From Micromonospora inyonensis (GTDB lineage Bacteria > Actinomycetota > Actinomycetes > Mycobacteriales > Micromonosporaceae): a DNA stretch of 64,000 nucleotides. The notes beneath the pieces were generated by a model. The model saw nothing but the letters and a program-made list of their open reading frames with translations. It did not search any database and was not told the DNA's origin. Position 1 is the stretch's first letter, and each line of letters starts with the position of its first letter. Shown here one piece after another: positions 1 through 9,655 of the stretch. Both the position numbers and the translations under genes were made by a program. Location of the stretch: positions 744,001-808,000 of the forward strand of contig NZ_FMHU01000002.1 of the NCBI RefSeq assembly GCF_900091415.1. Direction: 5' to 3'.

Positions 1-1
1 C

Positions 2-3000
2 CAGGTGCCGGACGCGTTCCTCCGCGCCGTGGTGGACTTCCCCCTCCCGCCCGTCGGGCAGTACGCCACCGGTCTGGTCTTCCTCCCCGACGACGACGCC
101 GGTGAAGCCCGCGCCCGCCGGGTGCTGGAGAAGTACGCCCTGGTCGAGGGGGCCGAGGTGCTCGGCTGGCGGGACGTGCCTGTCGACCCGGCCGACCTCG
201 GCGAGACCGCCCTGGCGGCGATGCCCCGGGTCCGTCAGCTCTTCCTCGCCGCGAGCCGGCTCACCGGCTCCCCGGACGCTCCTGCCGGCACCCCGCTGAC
301 CGGTCTCGACCTGGACCGGGTGGCGTTCTGCGTCCGTAAGCAGACCGAACGGGAAACCGCCGAGCGGGGCGTGCCGGCGTACTTCCCGTCGCTGTCCGGG
401 CGCACCATGGTCTACAAGGGGATGCTCACCCCCGACCAGCTCCCGGCGTACTACCCGGACCTGCGGGACAGTCGGGTGACCAGCGCGATCGCCTTGGTGC
501 ACTCCCGGTTCTCCACGAACACGTTCCCGTCCTGGCCGCTGGCGCACCCGTACCGGTTCATCGCCCACAACGGCGAGATCAACACGATCCGGGGCAACCG
601 GAACTGGATGCAGGCCCGCGAGGCGCTGCTGCGGACGGCGAACCTGCCGGGCAACATCCGCCGGCTGTTCCCGATCTGCACTCCGGCCGCCTCCGACTCG
701 GCCAACTTCGACGAGGTCCTCGAACTGCTGCACCTGGGCGGGCGGAGCCTCCCGCACGCGGTGCTCATGATGATCCCCGAGGCGTGGGAGAACGACCCGG
801 ACATGCGCGCCGACAAGCGCGCCTTCTACCGGTTCCACGCCAGCCTGATGGAGCCGTGGGACGGGCCGGCCTCGGTGGCCTTCACCGACGGCGCGGTCGT
901 CGGCGCGGTGCTGGACCGCAACGGCCTGCGACCGGGCCGCTGGTGGCGTACCGCCGACGGCCTCGTGGTGCTCGGCAGCGAGGCGGGCGTGCTCGACCTC
1001 GACCCGGCCCGGGTGATCGCCAAGGGGAGGCTCCAGCCGGGGAAGATGTTCCTGGTCGACACCGTCGCCGGTCGGATCGTGCAGGACGACGAGATCAAGG
1101 CCGAGCTGGCCGCCGCCCAGCCGTACGGCGACTGGCTGCACGCGGGGCTGATCGAGCTGGACGACCTGCCCGCCCGCGAGCACATCGTCTACACCCACGA
1201 CTCGGTGCGCCGCCGGCAGCAGACCTTCGGCTACACCGAGGAGGAGCTGAAGATCCTCCTCGCGCCGATGGCCCGCAGCGGCGCGGAGCCGATCGGTTCG
1301 ATGGGCACCGACACCCCGATCTCCCCGCTCTCCACCCGGCCACGGCTGCTCTACGACTACTTCCACCAGCTTTTCGCGCAGGTCACCAACCCCCCGCTGG
1401 ACGCCATCCGGGAGGAGCTGGTCACCAGCCTCCAGACCACCATCGGCCCGGAGAGCAACCTGCTCGACCCGGGGCCGGCGAGCTGCCGGCAGATCGTGCT
1501 GCCGTACCCGGTGATCGACAACGACGAGCTGGCCAAGCTCCTCTCCGTCGACGACGACGGGGACCAGCCCGGCTTCAAGGCGGTCCGGGTCTCCGGCCTG
1601 TACCGGCTCCGCGAGGGCGGGGCGGGCATCAAGGCCCGGCTGACCGATATCTGCCGGCACGTCTCCGAGGCGATCGAGGACGGCGTGCGCATCCTGGTCC
1701 TCTCCGACCGGGACTCCAACGCCGACCTGGCCCCGATCCCGTCACTGCTGCTCACCGCCGCCGTGCACCAGCACCTCGTCCGCGAACAGACCCGCACCCA
1801 GGTCGCGCTGGTGGTGGAGTCCGGCGACTGCCGGGAGGTGCACCACGCGGCCGTGCTGATCGGGTACGGCGCGGCGGCGGTCAACCCGTACCTCGCCTTC
1901 GAGTCCGTCGAGGACATGATCGCTACCGGAGTGTTGACCGGAGTGGCCCCCAACCGAGCCGACGAACCGCCATCGGAGCTGGCGGCCAAGGCGGTCCGCA
2001 ACTACGTCAAGGCGCTCGGCAAGGGCGTCCTGAAGATCATGTCGAAGATGGGCATCTCCACCGTCTCGTCGTACTGCGGCGCGCAGGTCTTCGAGGCCGT
2101 CGGGCTGGACACCCAACTCGTCGAGCGGTACTTCCGGGGCACCCCGAGCACGATCAGCGGCATCGGGCTGGACGGCATCCACGCCGAGGTCGCCGCCCGG
2201 CACGCCCTGGCCTGGCCCGCCCCGGGCACCCCCGCCTCGCCCCGCCTGGAGGTGGGCGGCGAGTACCAGTGGCGGCGCGAGGGCGAGCTGCACCTGTTCA
2301 ACCCGGAGACGGTCTTCCTGCTCCAGCACGCCACCCGCAGCCGGCAGTACGACATCTTCCGCGAGTACACCGGCAAGGTCGACGCGCTCGCCGCGCGGGC
2401 CGGGTCACTGCGCGGCCTGTTCACGCTGCGCACCGGCGTCCGGCCCCCGGTGCCGATCGAGGAGGTCGAGCCGGCCAGCGAGATCGTCAAGCGCTTCGCC
2501 ACCGGGGCGATGTCGTACGGGTCGATCTCGGCGGAGGCGCACGAGACCCTGGCCGTGGCGATGAACCGCCTCGGCGGAAAGTCCAACACCGGCGAGGGCG
2601 GCGAGGAATCCGACCGCCTCTACGACCCGGTACGCCGCTCGGCGGTCAAGCAGATCGCCAGTGGCCGGTTCGGGGTGACCAGCGAGTACCTGGTCAACGC
2701 GGACGACCTCCAGATCAAGATGGCGCAGGGCGCCAAGCCCGGCGAGGGCGGGCAGCTCCCCGGCAACAAGGTCTGGCCGTGGATCGCCCGGACCCGCCAC
2801 GCCACCCCGGGTGTCGGCCTGATCTCTCCGCCGCCGCACCACGACATCTACTCGATCGAGGACCTCGCCCAGCTCGTACACGATCTGAAGTGCGTCAACC
2901 CGGCCGCCCGGGTGCACGTCAAGCTGGTCAGCGAGGTCGGCGTCGGCACCGTGGCGGCCGGCGTCGCCAAGCTCAAGGCCGACGTCATCCTGATCTCCGG

Positions 3001-4468
3001 CCACGACGGCGGCACCGGCGCGTCCCCGCTGAACTCGCTCAAGCACGCCGGCACCCCCTGGGAGCTGGGCCTGGCCGAGGCGCAGCAGACGCTGCTGATC
3101 AACAAGCTCCGTGACCGGGTCACCGTGCAGGTCGACGGGCAGCTCAAGACCGGCCGGGACGTGCTCGTCGCGGCGCTGCTCGGCGCGGAGGAGTTCGGCT
3201 TCGCCACCGCACCGCTGATCGTCGCCGGCTGCGTGATGATGCGCGTCTGTCACCTGGACACCTGTCCGGTCGGCATCGCCACCCAGAATCCGGTGCTGCG
3301 CGAGCGCTTCACCGGCCGCCCGGAGTTCGTGGAGAACTTCTTCCTCTTCCTCGCCGAGGAGGTCCGGGGCTACCTGGCCGAGTTGGGGCTGCGCAGCATC
3401 GAAGAGGCGATCGGGCAGGTCGAGCTGCTCGACGTCGCCCCGGCGGTGGAGCACTGGAAGGCCAAGGGGCTCGACCTGGGGCGCGTCCTGCACCTGCCGG
3501 AGCTGCCCGCCGGCGCCGCCCGGCGCGGCGTCCGCGCCCAGGACCACGGCCTGGAGCACGCCCTGGACAACGAGCTGATCCGGCTGGCCGGTCCGGCCCT
3601 GCGCGACGGCACCCCGGTCCGGGTCGAGGTGGCGGTGCGCAACGAGCACCGCAGCGTCGGCGCGATGCTCGGCGGCGAGATGACCCGCCGGTACGGCGGC
3701 ACCGGTCTGCCCGACGACACCGTCGAGTTCGTGCTGCGCGGCACGGCCGGTCAGTCGTTCGGCGCGTTCCTGCCGTACGGGGTGACCCTGCGGCTGCACG
3801 GCGACGCCAACGACTACGTCGGCAAGGGTCTCTCCGGGGGGCGGATCGTCGTCACCCCGGACCGGGCCGCCCCGTTCGTGTCCGCCCAGGCCGCGCCCGG
3901 CGACCGCGCCGAGGACCAGATCATCGCCGGCAACACCATCCTGTACGGCGCCACCGCCGGTGAGGTCTTCCTGCGTGGCCGGGTGGGGGAGCGGTTCGCG
4001 GTCCGCAACTCCGGCGCGACGGCGGTCGTCGAGGGTGTCGGCGACCACGGCTGCGAGTACATGACCGGCGGCACGGTGGTCGTCCTCGGCCCGACCGGTC
4101 GCAACTTCGCCGCCGGCATGTCCGGTGGTCTCGCCTTCGTGCACGATCTGGACCGCCGTCGGGTCAACACCGAACTGGTGGACCTCGCGCCGCTGCGCGA
4201 CGAGGAGCGTGAGCTGCTGCACGACCTGGTCCGCCGGCACGTCGCCGAGACCGGGTCGACGGTCGCCGAGGATCTGCTCAAGCGGTGGCCGGAGGCGGTG
4301 GAGGAGTTCACCGCGGTGGTCCCCCGGGACTACCGCCGGGTGCTGGACATCATGCGGGCCGCCGAAGCCGCCGGCCGCGACGTCGACGATGCGGTGATGA
4401 CCGCGCTGTCCGCGCCGGCCGCGCCGGCCCACCGGACGGTGGCGGCCCAGGAGGTGGCTCGTGCCTGA
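2..4468 (+). CDS. gltB: Glutamate synthase (NADPH) large subunit, 5' end missing
   Basis: This is the large (alpha) subunit of glutamate synthase, which makes two glutamates from glutamine and 2-oxoglutarate. The frame is open at the window edge, so the true start and the N-terminal nucleophile Cys lie upstream; about 1,488 codons remain. The glutaminase-domain motif [15 protein letters not shown] is near residue 190. The FMN-domain motif [11 protein letters not shown] is near residue 1,000. The 3Fe-4S cysteines C-x5-C-x4-C ([12 protein letters not shown]) are near residue 1,075. The C-terminal glycine-rich GXGXG helix domain follows. It overlaps gltD by 8 nt, so the two subunits are probably translationally coupled. 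Confidence 0.97.
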   Translation, partial: QVPDAFLRAVVDFPLPPVGQYATGLVFLPDDDAGEARARRVLEKYALVEGAEVLGWRDVPVDPADLGETALAAMPRVRQLFLAASRLTGSPDAPAGTPLTGLDLDRVAFCVRKQTERETAERGVPAYFPSLSGRTMVYKGMLTPDQLPAYYPDLRDSRVTSAIALVHSRFSTNTFPSWPLAHPYRFIAHNGEINTIRGNRNWMQAREALLRTANLPGNIRRLFPICTPAASDSANFDEVLELLHLGGRSLPHAVLMMIPEAWENDPDMRADKRAFYRFHASLMEPWDGPASVAFTDGAVVGAVLDRNGLRPGRWWRTADGLVVLGSEAGVLDLDPARVIAKGRLQPGKMFLVDTVAGRIVQDDEIKAELAAAQPYGDWLHAGLIELDDLPAREHIVYTHDSVRRRQQTFGYTEEELKILLAPMARSGAEPIGSMGTDTPISPLSTRPRLLYDYFHQLFAQVTNPPLDAIREELVTSLQTTIGPESNLLDPGPASCRQIVLPYPVIDNDELAKLLSVDDDGDQPGFKAVRVSGLYRLREGGAGIKARLTDICRHVSEAIEDGVRILVLSDRDSNADLAPIPSLLLTAAVHQHLVREQTRTQVALVVESGDCREVHHAAVLIGYGAAAVNPYLAFESVEDMIATGVLTGVAPNRADEPPSELAAKAVRNYVKALGKGVLKIMSKMGISTVSSYCGAQVFEAVGLDTQLVERYFRGTPSTISGIGLDGIHAEVAARHALAWPAPGTPASPRLEVGGEYQWRREGELHLFNPETVFLLQHATRSRQYDIFREYTGKVDALAARAGSLRGLFTLRTGVRPPVPIEEVEPASEIVKRFATGAMSYGSISAEAHETLAVAMNRLGGKSNTGEGGEESDRLYDPVRRSAVKQIASGRFGVTSEYLVNADDLQIKMAQGAKPGEGGQLPGNKVWPWIARTRHATPGVGLISPPPHHDIYSIEDLAQLVHDLKCVNPAARVHVKLVSEVGVGTVAAGVAKLKADVILISGHDGGTGASPLNSLKHAGTPWELGLAEAQQTLLINKLRDRVTVQVDGQLKTGRDVLVAALLGAEEFGFATAPLIVAGCVMMRVCHLDTCPVGIATQNPVLRERFTGRPEFVENFFLFLAEEVRGYLAELGLRSIEEAIGQVELLDVAPAVEHWKAKGLDLGRVLHLPELPAGAARRGVRAQDHGLEHALDNELIRLAGPALRDGTPVRVEVAVRNEHRSVGAMLGGEMTRRYGGTGLPDDTVEFVLRGTAGQSFGAFLPYGVTLRLHGDANDYVGKGLSGGRIVVTPDRAAPFVSAQAAPGDRAEDQIIAGNTILYGATAGEVFLRGRVGERFAVRNSGATAVVEGVGDHGCEYMTGGTVVVLGPTGRNFAAGMSGGLAFVHDLDRRRVNTELVDLAPLRDEERELLHDLVRRHVAETGSTVAEDLLKRWPEAVEEFTAVVPRDYRRVLDIMRAAEAAGRDVDDAVMTALSAPAAPAHRTVAAQEVARA

Positions 4469-5948
4469 CCCGAACGGTTTCCTGCGCTATCCCCGGCGGC
4501 TGCCGGAGCGCCGCCCGGTGCCGGTGCGGATCAGCGACTGGCGGGAGGTGTACCCGCCCGCCGGGGAGGGCCTCGTGCGCGAGCAGGCCACCCGGTGCAT
4601 GGACTGCGGCGTCCCGTTCTGCCACGACGGCTGTCCCCTGGGCAACCGCATCCCGGACTGGAACGACCTGGTCCGCACCGGGGACTGGGCGGCGGCGGTG
4701 GGCTCGTTGCACGCCACCAACAACTTCCCCGAGTTCACCGGTCGGCTCTGTCCCGCGCCCTGCGAGGCGGCCTGCGTGCTCGGCATCGGCGACGACCCGG
4801 TGACCATCAAGCAGGTCGAGGTGGAGATCGCCAACGCCGCCTTCGACCAGGGCCTGGTCGTCCCCGCGCCGGTCGCCCCGCCGACCGGCCGGCGGGTCGC
4901 GGTGGTCGGCTCCGGCCCGGCCGGCCTGGCCGCCGCGCAGCAACTGGTCCGCGCCGGTCACGCGGTCACCGTGTACGAACGGGACGACGCGATCGGCGGC
5001 CTGCTCCGGTACGGCATCCCCGACTTCAAGCTGGAGAAGGGGCACATCGACCGGCGGCTGGTCCAGCTCGCCGCCGAGGGGGTGGAGTTCCGCACCGGCG
5101 TGAACGTCGGCGTGGACGTCACCGCCGAGCAGCTCCGCGCCGGGTACGACGCGGTGCTGCTGGCGTGCGGTGCGCTCGCCGGCCGGGACACCCCGCAGAC
5201 CCCGGGCCGTGGGCTGCGCGGCGTCCACCAGGCGATGGAACATCTGGTCGCGGCGAACCGCGCGGTCGCCGAGGCGGGGGACGGGCCGGTCGGACCGACC
5301 CCGATCGACGCGGCCGGGAAGCACGTGGTAATCATCGGCGGCGGGGACACCGCGGCGGACTGCCTCGGGGTGGCGCACCGGCAGGGCGCGCTCGGCGTCC
5401 ACCAGCTCGACCTGTACCCGGAGCCGCCGCACACCCGCGACACCGCCCGCGACCCGTGGCCGACCTGGCCGTGGCTGCTGCGCAGCTACCCGGCCCACGA
5501 GGAGGGCGGCCAGCGGGTCTTCGCCGTCGCCGTGCAGGAGTTCGTCGACGACGGCACCGGCGGCGTCCGGGCGGTCCGGATCGCCGAGGTGACCGTCACC
5601 AAGCGCGACGGCCAGCGGATCGTCACGCCGGTGCCCGGCTCGGAGCGGGAGCTCCCGGCCGACCTGGTGCTGCTGGCGATCGGCTTCGAGGGCACCGAGG
5701 AGCAGCCGCTGCTCGCCCAGTTCGGGGTGACCCGCAACACCCGGGGCGCGGTCGACGCCCGCCCCGACTGGCAGACCGACGCCGACGGGGTCTTCGTCGC
5801 CGGTGACATGCACCGGGGCGCGTCCCTGATCGTCTGGGCGATCGCCGAGGGCCGGGCCGCCGCCGCCGCGATCCACGCCCACCTCGGCGGCGCGGGGACG
5901 CTCCCCGCGCCGGTGACCGCCTCCACGCGGCCGCTCGCCGCGCGCTGA
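4461..5948 (+). CDS. gltD: Glutamate synthase small subunit
   Basis: This 495-aa beta subunit feeds NADPH electrons through FAD and Fe-S clusters to GltB. The start is GTG at 4461, preceded by CAGGAGG at 4448-4454 and lying inside the gltB 3' end. N-terminal cysteine clusters ([14 protein letters not shown] and CPAPCEAAC, residues about 46-110) are the 4Fe-4S ligands. The Rossmann motif [14 protein letters not shown] (about residue 150) binds FAD and [10 protein letters not shown] (about 292) binds NADPH. Length and motif order are normal. A strong hairpin follows the stop. Confidence 0.97.
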   Translation: MPDPNGFLRYPRRLPERRPVPVRISDWREVYPPAGEGLVREQATRCMDCGVPFCHDGCPLGNRIPDWNDLVRTGDWAAAVGSLHATNNFPEFTGRLCPAPCEAACVLGIGDDPVTIKQVEVEIANAAFDQGLVVPAPVAPPTGRRVAVVGSGPAGLAAAQQLVRAGHAVTVYERDDAIGGLLRYGIPDFKLEKGHIDRRLVQLAAEGVEFRTGVNVGVDVTAEQLRAGYDAVLLACGALAGRDTPQTPGRGLRGVHQAMEHLVAANRAVAEAGDGPVGPTPIDAAGKHVVIIGGGDTAADCLGVAHRQGALGVHQLDLYPEPPHTRDTARDPWPTWPWLLRSYPAHEEGGQRVFAVAVQEFVDDGTGGVRAVRIAEVTVTKRDGQRIVTPVPGSERELPADLVLLAIGFEGTEEQPLLAQFGVTRNTRGAVDARPDWQTDADGVFVAGDMHRGASLIVWAIAEGRAAAAAIHAHLGGAGTLPAPVTASTRPLAAR

Positions 5949-5954
5949 CCCGCC

Positions 5955-6000
5955 ACGGGTACGGCCGGCCGCACCACCCGGTGCCGCCGGCCGTACCCGT
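5955..6000 (+). terminator. Hairpin after gltBD
   Basis: A perfect 15-bp inverted repeat (5955-5969 with 5986-6000) encloses a 16-nt loop, starting 7 nt after the gltD stop. There is no T-tract, which is common for actinobacterial terminators. The rest of the stretch to 6354 shows nothing convincing apart from a short tandem AGGTC repeat at about 6248-6265. Confidence 0.7.
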
Positions 6001-6354
6001 CCCTGCGGGCGGGCGTGTCGTGCGCCGGACCGGGACGTCCACGCTTGCCACGCTGGGCGACACTGAGACGGAAGCGTTCTGGCTGGTCACGCCCGGGGTC
6101 GCGGTCGACGTCCTGATCGACGCGGCGGTCGGCGGCCAACCGGAGGTGGTGGCTGTCGCCACTGCGGTCACGCCGATCGGGGCCCACTGACGCCGAAGCC
6201 GTCGATTGCGCTCGCCGGCCCGGCAGGTGGATCGTCGGGCGCTCCGCGTCAGGTCAGGTCAGGTCACCCGGCGTACGTCAAGAATGGACGGGCCGACAGG
6301 GAGTCGGCCCCGAGCGGGACGTTACGGGACCGCACCGAGCACGAAGGTGGCGAC

Positions 6355-6897
6355 GTGGCCAGGATGCTCTACTCAGCGTCGATGTCGATCGACGGGTTCA
6401 TCGCCGGGCCGGGCGGTGACATGTCGTGGCTGACCCCGTACCTCGGTCCGAACCCGACCATGGACGACGTGGCCGCGCGGACCCGTGCGCTGCTCGTCGG
6501 CCGGCGGACGTTCGGAGGTGACGACCCTTACCGGGATCTGCCGGGGGAGGGAGAGGCGTTCGGCGGGGGCTGGAGCGGACCGCAGTTCGTGCTCACCCAC
6601 CACCCGCCGGCCGACCCGGTGCCCGGCGTCACCTTCGTCACCGACCTTCACACGGCGGTGACCCGGGCGCGCGAGGCGGCCGGTGACGGGTACGTCAACG
6701 TCCTCGGCGGGGACGTCGCCCGGCAGTGCCTCGACGCCGACCTGCTGGACGAGGTGCTGGTCTGTGTCGTACCCGTGCTGCTCGGCGACGGGGTGCGGCT
6801 GTTCGACCACCCGGGCGGGAGGACCGTCCGGCTCGAACCGGTCGGCGTGAGCGAGGCACCACCGGCCACCAACCTCTGGCTGCGCGTGGTGCGCTGA
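6355..6897 (+). CDS. RibD C-terminal/dihydrofolate-reductase-fold protein
   Basis: A 180-aa single-domain protein of the bacterial bifunctional deaminase-reductase C-terminal family (DHFR fold). It begins MLYSASMSIDGFIAGPGGDM, the typical first strand and loop, and has ALLVGRRTF and YVNVLGGDVARQCL, which match the pyridine-nucleotide-binding parts of the fold. These stand-alone proteins are common in actinobacteria and mostly uncharacterised; an NADPH-dependent reductase role is inferred. The start is GTG 6355 with GAAGG about 8 nt upstream. A terminator hairpin follows. Confidence 0.8.
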   Translation: MARMLYSASMSIDGFIAGPGGDMSWLTPYLGPNPTMDDVAARTRALLVGRRTFGGDDPYRDLPGEGEAFGGGWSGPQFVLTHHPPADPVPGVTFVTDLHTAVTRAREAAGDGYVNVLGGDVARQCLDADLLDEVLVCVVPVLLGDGVRLFDHPGGRTVRLEPVGVSEAPPATNLWLRVVR

Positions 6898-6916
6898 GCA
6901 GTTGGCGGAACGGCGA

Positions 6917-6945
6917 GGGGGGTCTCCCGGGTCGGGGGACCCCCC
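6917..6945 (+). terminator. Hairpin after the RibD-like gene
   Basis: GGGGGGTC (6917-6924) pairs perfectly with GACCCCCC (6938-6945) across a 13-nt loop, 20 nt after the stop codon. It is the likely transcription terminator. Confidence 0.6.
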
Positions 6946-7093
6946 GTGCGGTCCGGGGGAGACCGAGGATTACCCGTCCGTAACTCTTCATTGACGGTTA
7001 CGAATTATTGCGGGCATCATGTGTCCACGATCGATCGGACGTCCCCGCCCGCCTCCCGCCACCACCGGGACCACCCCCACGGAGGGCGCAGCC

Positions 7094-7894
7094 ATGCTGC
7101 TCCGAAAGATCCTCGTCACCGCCACGGCCGCCGCCGCGATCCTGGTGCCGGCCACCGCCGCCACCGCAGCCCCGACACCCGTCCCCGCCGACGCCGCCAC
7201 GGGCACGACCGCGACGAGCGACGTCGGCGCGTCCGCCACCAACCCGGTGATCGTCGTCGGCGGCCTCTCCGGCGTCGCCATCGCCTACGAGCCGCTCGCC
7301 GCCCGACTGCGCGGCGACGGCCACCGGGTCTCGATCTACCAACTTCCCGGCCTCGGGCTCGGCGACATCGCCGCCTCCGCCCGCTCCTTCAGCGGGTACG
7401 TCGCCCAGGTGCGCGCCAACACCGGCGCGGCGAAGGTGGACCTGGTCGCCCACTCCGAGGGCGGTCTGGTCTCCCGGTACTACCTGAAGTACCTGGGCGG
7501 CACCGGCTCGGTCGGCCGGCTGAGCACCCTCGGCAGCCCGCACTACGGCACCTACATCGCCGACATCGCGACGTTCCTCGGTCTCGGCGACTGCATCGGG
7601 ATCGTCGCCTGCCAGCAGATGGCCATCGGCTCGGCGTTCCTCAACGACCTCAACGCAGGGGACGACACGCCGGGCACGGTCCGCTACACCACCATCCGTA
7701 CCCTCCAGGACGAACTGGTCCGGCCCACCCAGAACGCCACCCTCGCCGACGGCGCGGTCAACGCCCTCGTCCAGACCTGGTGTCCGGTACGGATCGTCGG
7801 ACACCTCGGGCTGGTGCTCGACGGCACCACGTACACCATGGTCCAGGACGCCCTCGCCGACCGGGCGATCACGCCGAACTGCTTCGCGGTCTGA
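7094..7894 (+). CDS. Secreted alpha/beta-hydrolase lipase
   Basis: A 266-aa exported lipase/esterase of the class-2 (LipA/EstA) alpha/beta-hydrolase type. The start is ATG 7094, with GGAGG at 7081-7085. A signal peptide (MLLRKILVTATAAAAILVP then A-rich to about residue 30) precedes the mature enzyme. The oxyanion region NPVIVVGG comes first, the nucleophile elbow AHSEGG is near residue 120, and LGSPHYGTY and the C-terminal HLGLV supply likely acid/His positions. Cysteines near the C-terminus could form disulfides. Substrate is unknown; hydrolysis of acyl esters outside the cell is inferred from family. Confidence 0.85.
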   Translation: MLLRKILVTATAAAAILVPATAATAAPTPVPADAATGTTATSDVGASATNPVIVVGGLSGVAIAYEPLAARLRGDGHRVSIYQLPGLGLGDIAASARSFSGYVAQVRANTGAAKVDLVAHSEGGLVSRYYLKYLGGTGSVGRLSTLGSPHYGTYIADIATFLGLGDCIGIVACQQMAIGSAFLNDLNAGDDTPGTVRYTTIRTLQDELVRPTQNATLADGAVNALVQTWCPVRIVGHLGLVLDGTTYTMVQDALADRAITPNCFAV

Positions 7895-8087
7895 CGAGCC
7901 GTCCGCTGGACGCCGGCCGGAGCCGCCGTCACCGGAGCCGCCAACGTGCGCCACGGTGCCGCCTACGCATCGTGACCGGGACTCCTATCACATCGCCGGT
8001 GGGTAGGTCGCCCGACCGGGCCCGCACCGGGGTGTGGGGCGGGTTCCACAATCGTCGCCGACAACGCTTCCTCCAGAGAGGACACTC

Positions 8088-8399
8088 GTGAAGCACAGGA
8101 TTCTCGGCGCGTTGACGGTGGCGGGCCTGGCGCTCGCCGGTTCGACCGTGGCCGCCTCGCCGGCGGCGGCCAGCGACACCTACGGCGCCATCTGCGTTCT
8201 CAACCAGAACACGTGGTTGCGGGACGAACCGCACGGCAGTGTGCTGCTCACGCTGACGGCGGGGCGCGGGTTCCGGTGGCATGGCGCCGGCTCCGACAAC
8301 GGCTCGGGCGTGATGTGGCTGTACGGCCACGGGGCCGAAGCGCCGACGCGGGACGGCTGGGTCCCCGCCAGCAACGTGTCGAACTGCTACTGGCCGTAG
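8088..8399 (+). CDS. Small secreted SH3-like protein
   Basis: A 103-aa protein starting at GTG 8088 behind AGAGAGGA (8074-8081). It has a clear signal peptide (VKHRILGALTVAGLALAGS, cleavage after SPAAA). The mature part is about 75 aa with two cysteines. The pattern LNQNTWLRDEPHGSVLLTL then WLYGHG and DGWVPASNV resembles bacterial SH3 domains, which often bind cell wall. No catalytic motif is visible. A short terminator hairpin follows. Confidence 0.75.
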   Translation: MKHRILGALTVAGLALAGSTVAASPAAASDTYGAICVLNQNTWLRDEPHGSVLLTLTAGRGFRWHGAGSDNGSGVMWLYGHGAEAPTRDGWVPASNVSNCYWP

Positions 8400-8410
8400 G
8401 ACGTCGAGAC

Positions 8411-8430
8411 GGGACAGCTCCGCCTGTCCC
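8411..8430 (+). terminator. Hairpin after the SH3-like gene
   Basis: GGGACAG (8411-8417) pairs with CTGTCCC (8424-8430) around a 6-nt loop, 11 nt past the stop codon. Confidence 0.5.
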
Positions 8431-8438
8431 GGAGTCGA

Positions 8439-8515
8439 GCGGCGGTGGAGGTGTGCACCGGCACCGCGACGGACGACGTCGCGCAGTCGGGCACGGTGAA
8501 CACCTCCACCGCCGC
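8439..8515. terminator. Large inverted repeat between convergent genes
   Basis: A perfect 16-bp inverted repeat (8439-8454 with 8500-8515) encloses 45 nt. It sits between the SH3-like gene and the convergent aldo/keto reductase, so it could terminate transcription from both sides. Confidence 0.5.
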
Positions 8516-8566
8516 ACACACAGGACCCGGTGACCTGTGCGGGGTCCGGGCCGGTATCCGTCCCGC

Positions 8567-9439
8567 TCAGGCAGCCCGGCTGAGCGCGTCGTACTCCTCG
8601 TCGGTGAGGGTCACCTCGGCGGCGGCGACGTTCTCCTCCAGGTGCGCCACGGACGACGTACCCGGGATGGGGAGCAGCACCGGCGACCGGCGCAACAGCC
8701 AGGCGAGCGCGAGCTGTGCGGGCGTCGCGTGGTGGTCGGCGGCGACCGCGTCCAGCGGGCCGCCGGGGCGGGCCAGGTCGCCGGTGGCGATCGGGAACCA
8801 CGGGATGAACGCCAGGTCGTGCCGCTCGCAGTGCTCCAGCACCGGCTCGGCCCGCCGGTCGGCCAGGTTGTAGAGGTTCTGCACCGACACGATCGGCGTG
8901 ATCGCGCGGGCCTGCTCGATCTGTTCCACCGTCACCTCGGAGAGCCCGATGTGCCGGATCTTGCCCTCCTGCTTGAGCAGGGCCAGCTCACCGAGCTGGT
9001 CGGCGAGCGGCACCTGCGGGTCGACGCGGTGCAGCTGGTAGAGGCCGATGGTCTCCAGACCCAGGTGACGCAGGCTCAGCTCGCACTGCTGGCGCAGGTA
9101 CTCCGGCCGGCCGACCGGGCGCCAGTCGTCCGGGCCGGAGCGGGTCAGTCCGGCCTTCGTCGCGATCACTAGGTCGTCGGCGTACGGGTGCAGCGCCTCG
9201 CGGATCAGCATCTCGCTGACGAACGGCCCGTACGAGTCGGCGGTGTCGATGAACGTGACGCCCAGCTCCACCGCCCGGCGCAGCACCCGCACCGCCTCGG
9301 CGGGGTCCTTCGGATCACCCCACACCCCCGGCCCGGTGAGCTGCATCGCCCCGTACCCGAGGCGGTCGACGGGCAGGTCCCCGCCGATCCGGTACCGACC
9401 CGACGCCTTCGCCGGCTGACCGCTCGCTCCGACTGCCAT
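8567..9439 (-). CDS. Aldo/keto reductase
   Basis: A 290-aa NADPH-dependent oxidoreductase of the aldo/keto reductase family. The start chosen is ATG 9439 (MAVGASGQPAK) because GGGAGGA lies just upstream; an open frame continues to 9556 but is low-complexity. Seen motifs are FIDTADSYGPFVSEMLIREAL in part (catalytic Asp and Tyr), LVIATKAGLTR (catalytic Lys), DLLDxxQLH-like LYQLHRVDP, and a C-terminal cofactor motif IPGTSS. This subfamily is often annotated as oxidoreductase of unknown substrate. Confidence 0.9.
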   Translation of the reverse strand: MAVGASGQPAKASGRYRIGGDLPVDRLGYGAMQLTGPGVWGDPKDPAEAVRVLRRAVELGVTFIDTADSYGPFVSEMLIREALHPYADDLVIATKAGLTRSGPDDWRPVGRPEYLRQQCELSLRHLGLETIGLYQLHRVDPQVPLADQLGELALLKQEGKIRHIGLSEVTVEQIEQARAITPIVSVQNLYNLADRRAEPVLEHCERHDLAFIPWFPIATGDLARPGGPLDAVAADHHATPAQLALAWLLRRSPVLLPIPGTSSVAHLEENVAAAEVTLTDEEYDALSRAA

Positions 9440-9577
9440 GATCCAGGTTCCTCCCGTACGTCGCACCGCCCACCGGCGGCCGTCCCGCCGCGCCTGTTCG
9501 TCCGTCTTACCCGGCACACCGCCCCCGATGCCCCCACCGGGTGTGCCTCCGGGCACCGTCAGAATTGTGCGCGGGGT

Positions 9578-9634
9578 GGTTGCAGGGGGCCCTTCCTCGA
9601 CAGAAAACGTGAGCAGGGGACCCCTGCTACCACC
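9578..9634 (+). repeat. Dispersed palindromic repeat, copy 1
   Basis: A 57-bp unit containing a perfect palindrome (AGCAGGGG-A-CCCCTGCT at 9612-9628) next to a second imperfect arm around 9582-9592. A related unit in opposite orientation lies at 18450-18505. The two share the pattern CAGGGGnCCCnT, TCGACAnAAA and then the palindrome. It lies between two minus-strand genes, 22 bp downstream of the GMC oxidoreductase stop. Confidence 0.65.
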
Positions 9635-9655
9635 TCGGGAGGGGCTGGCGCCGAC

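Noticed and set aside
2405-4432. Very long antisense open frames opposite gltB, gltD, pyk, polA and uvrB
   Set aside because: They have the Arg/Gly/Ala-rich composition expected of shadows of high-GC genes on the other strand, and the sense strand encodes well-known proteins.
5981-6190. Open frame of 69 codons after gltD
   Set aside because: It starts inside the terminator hairpin, has no ribosome site and matches no family.
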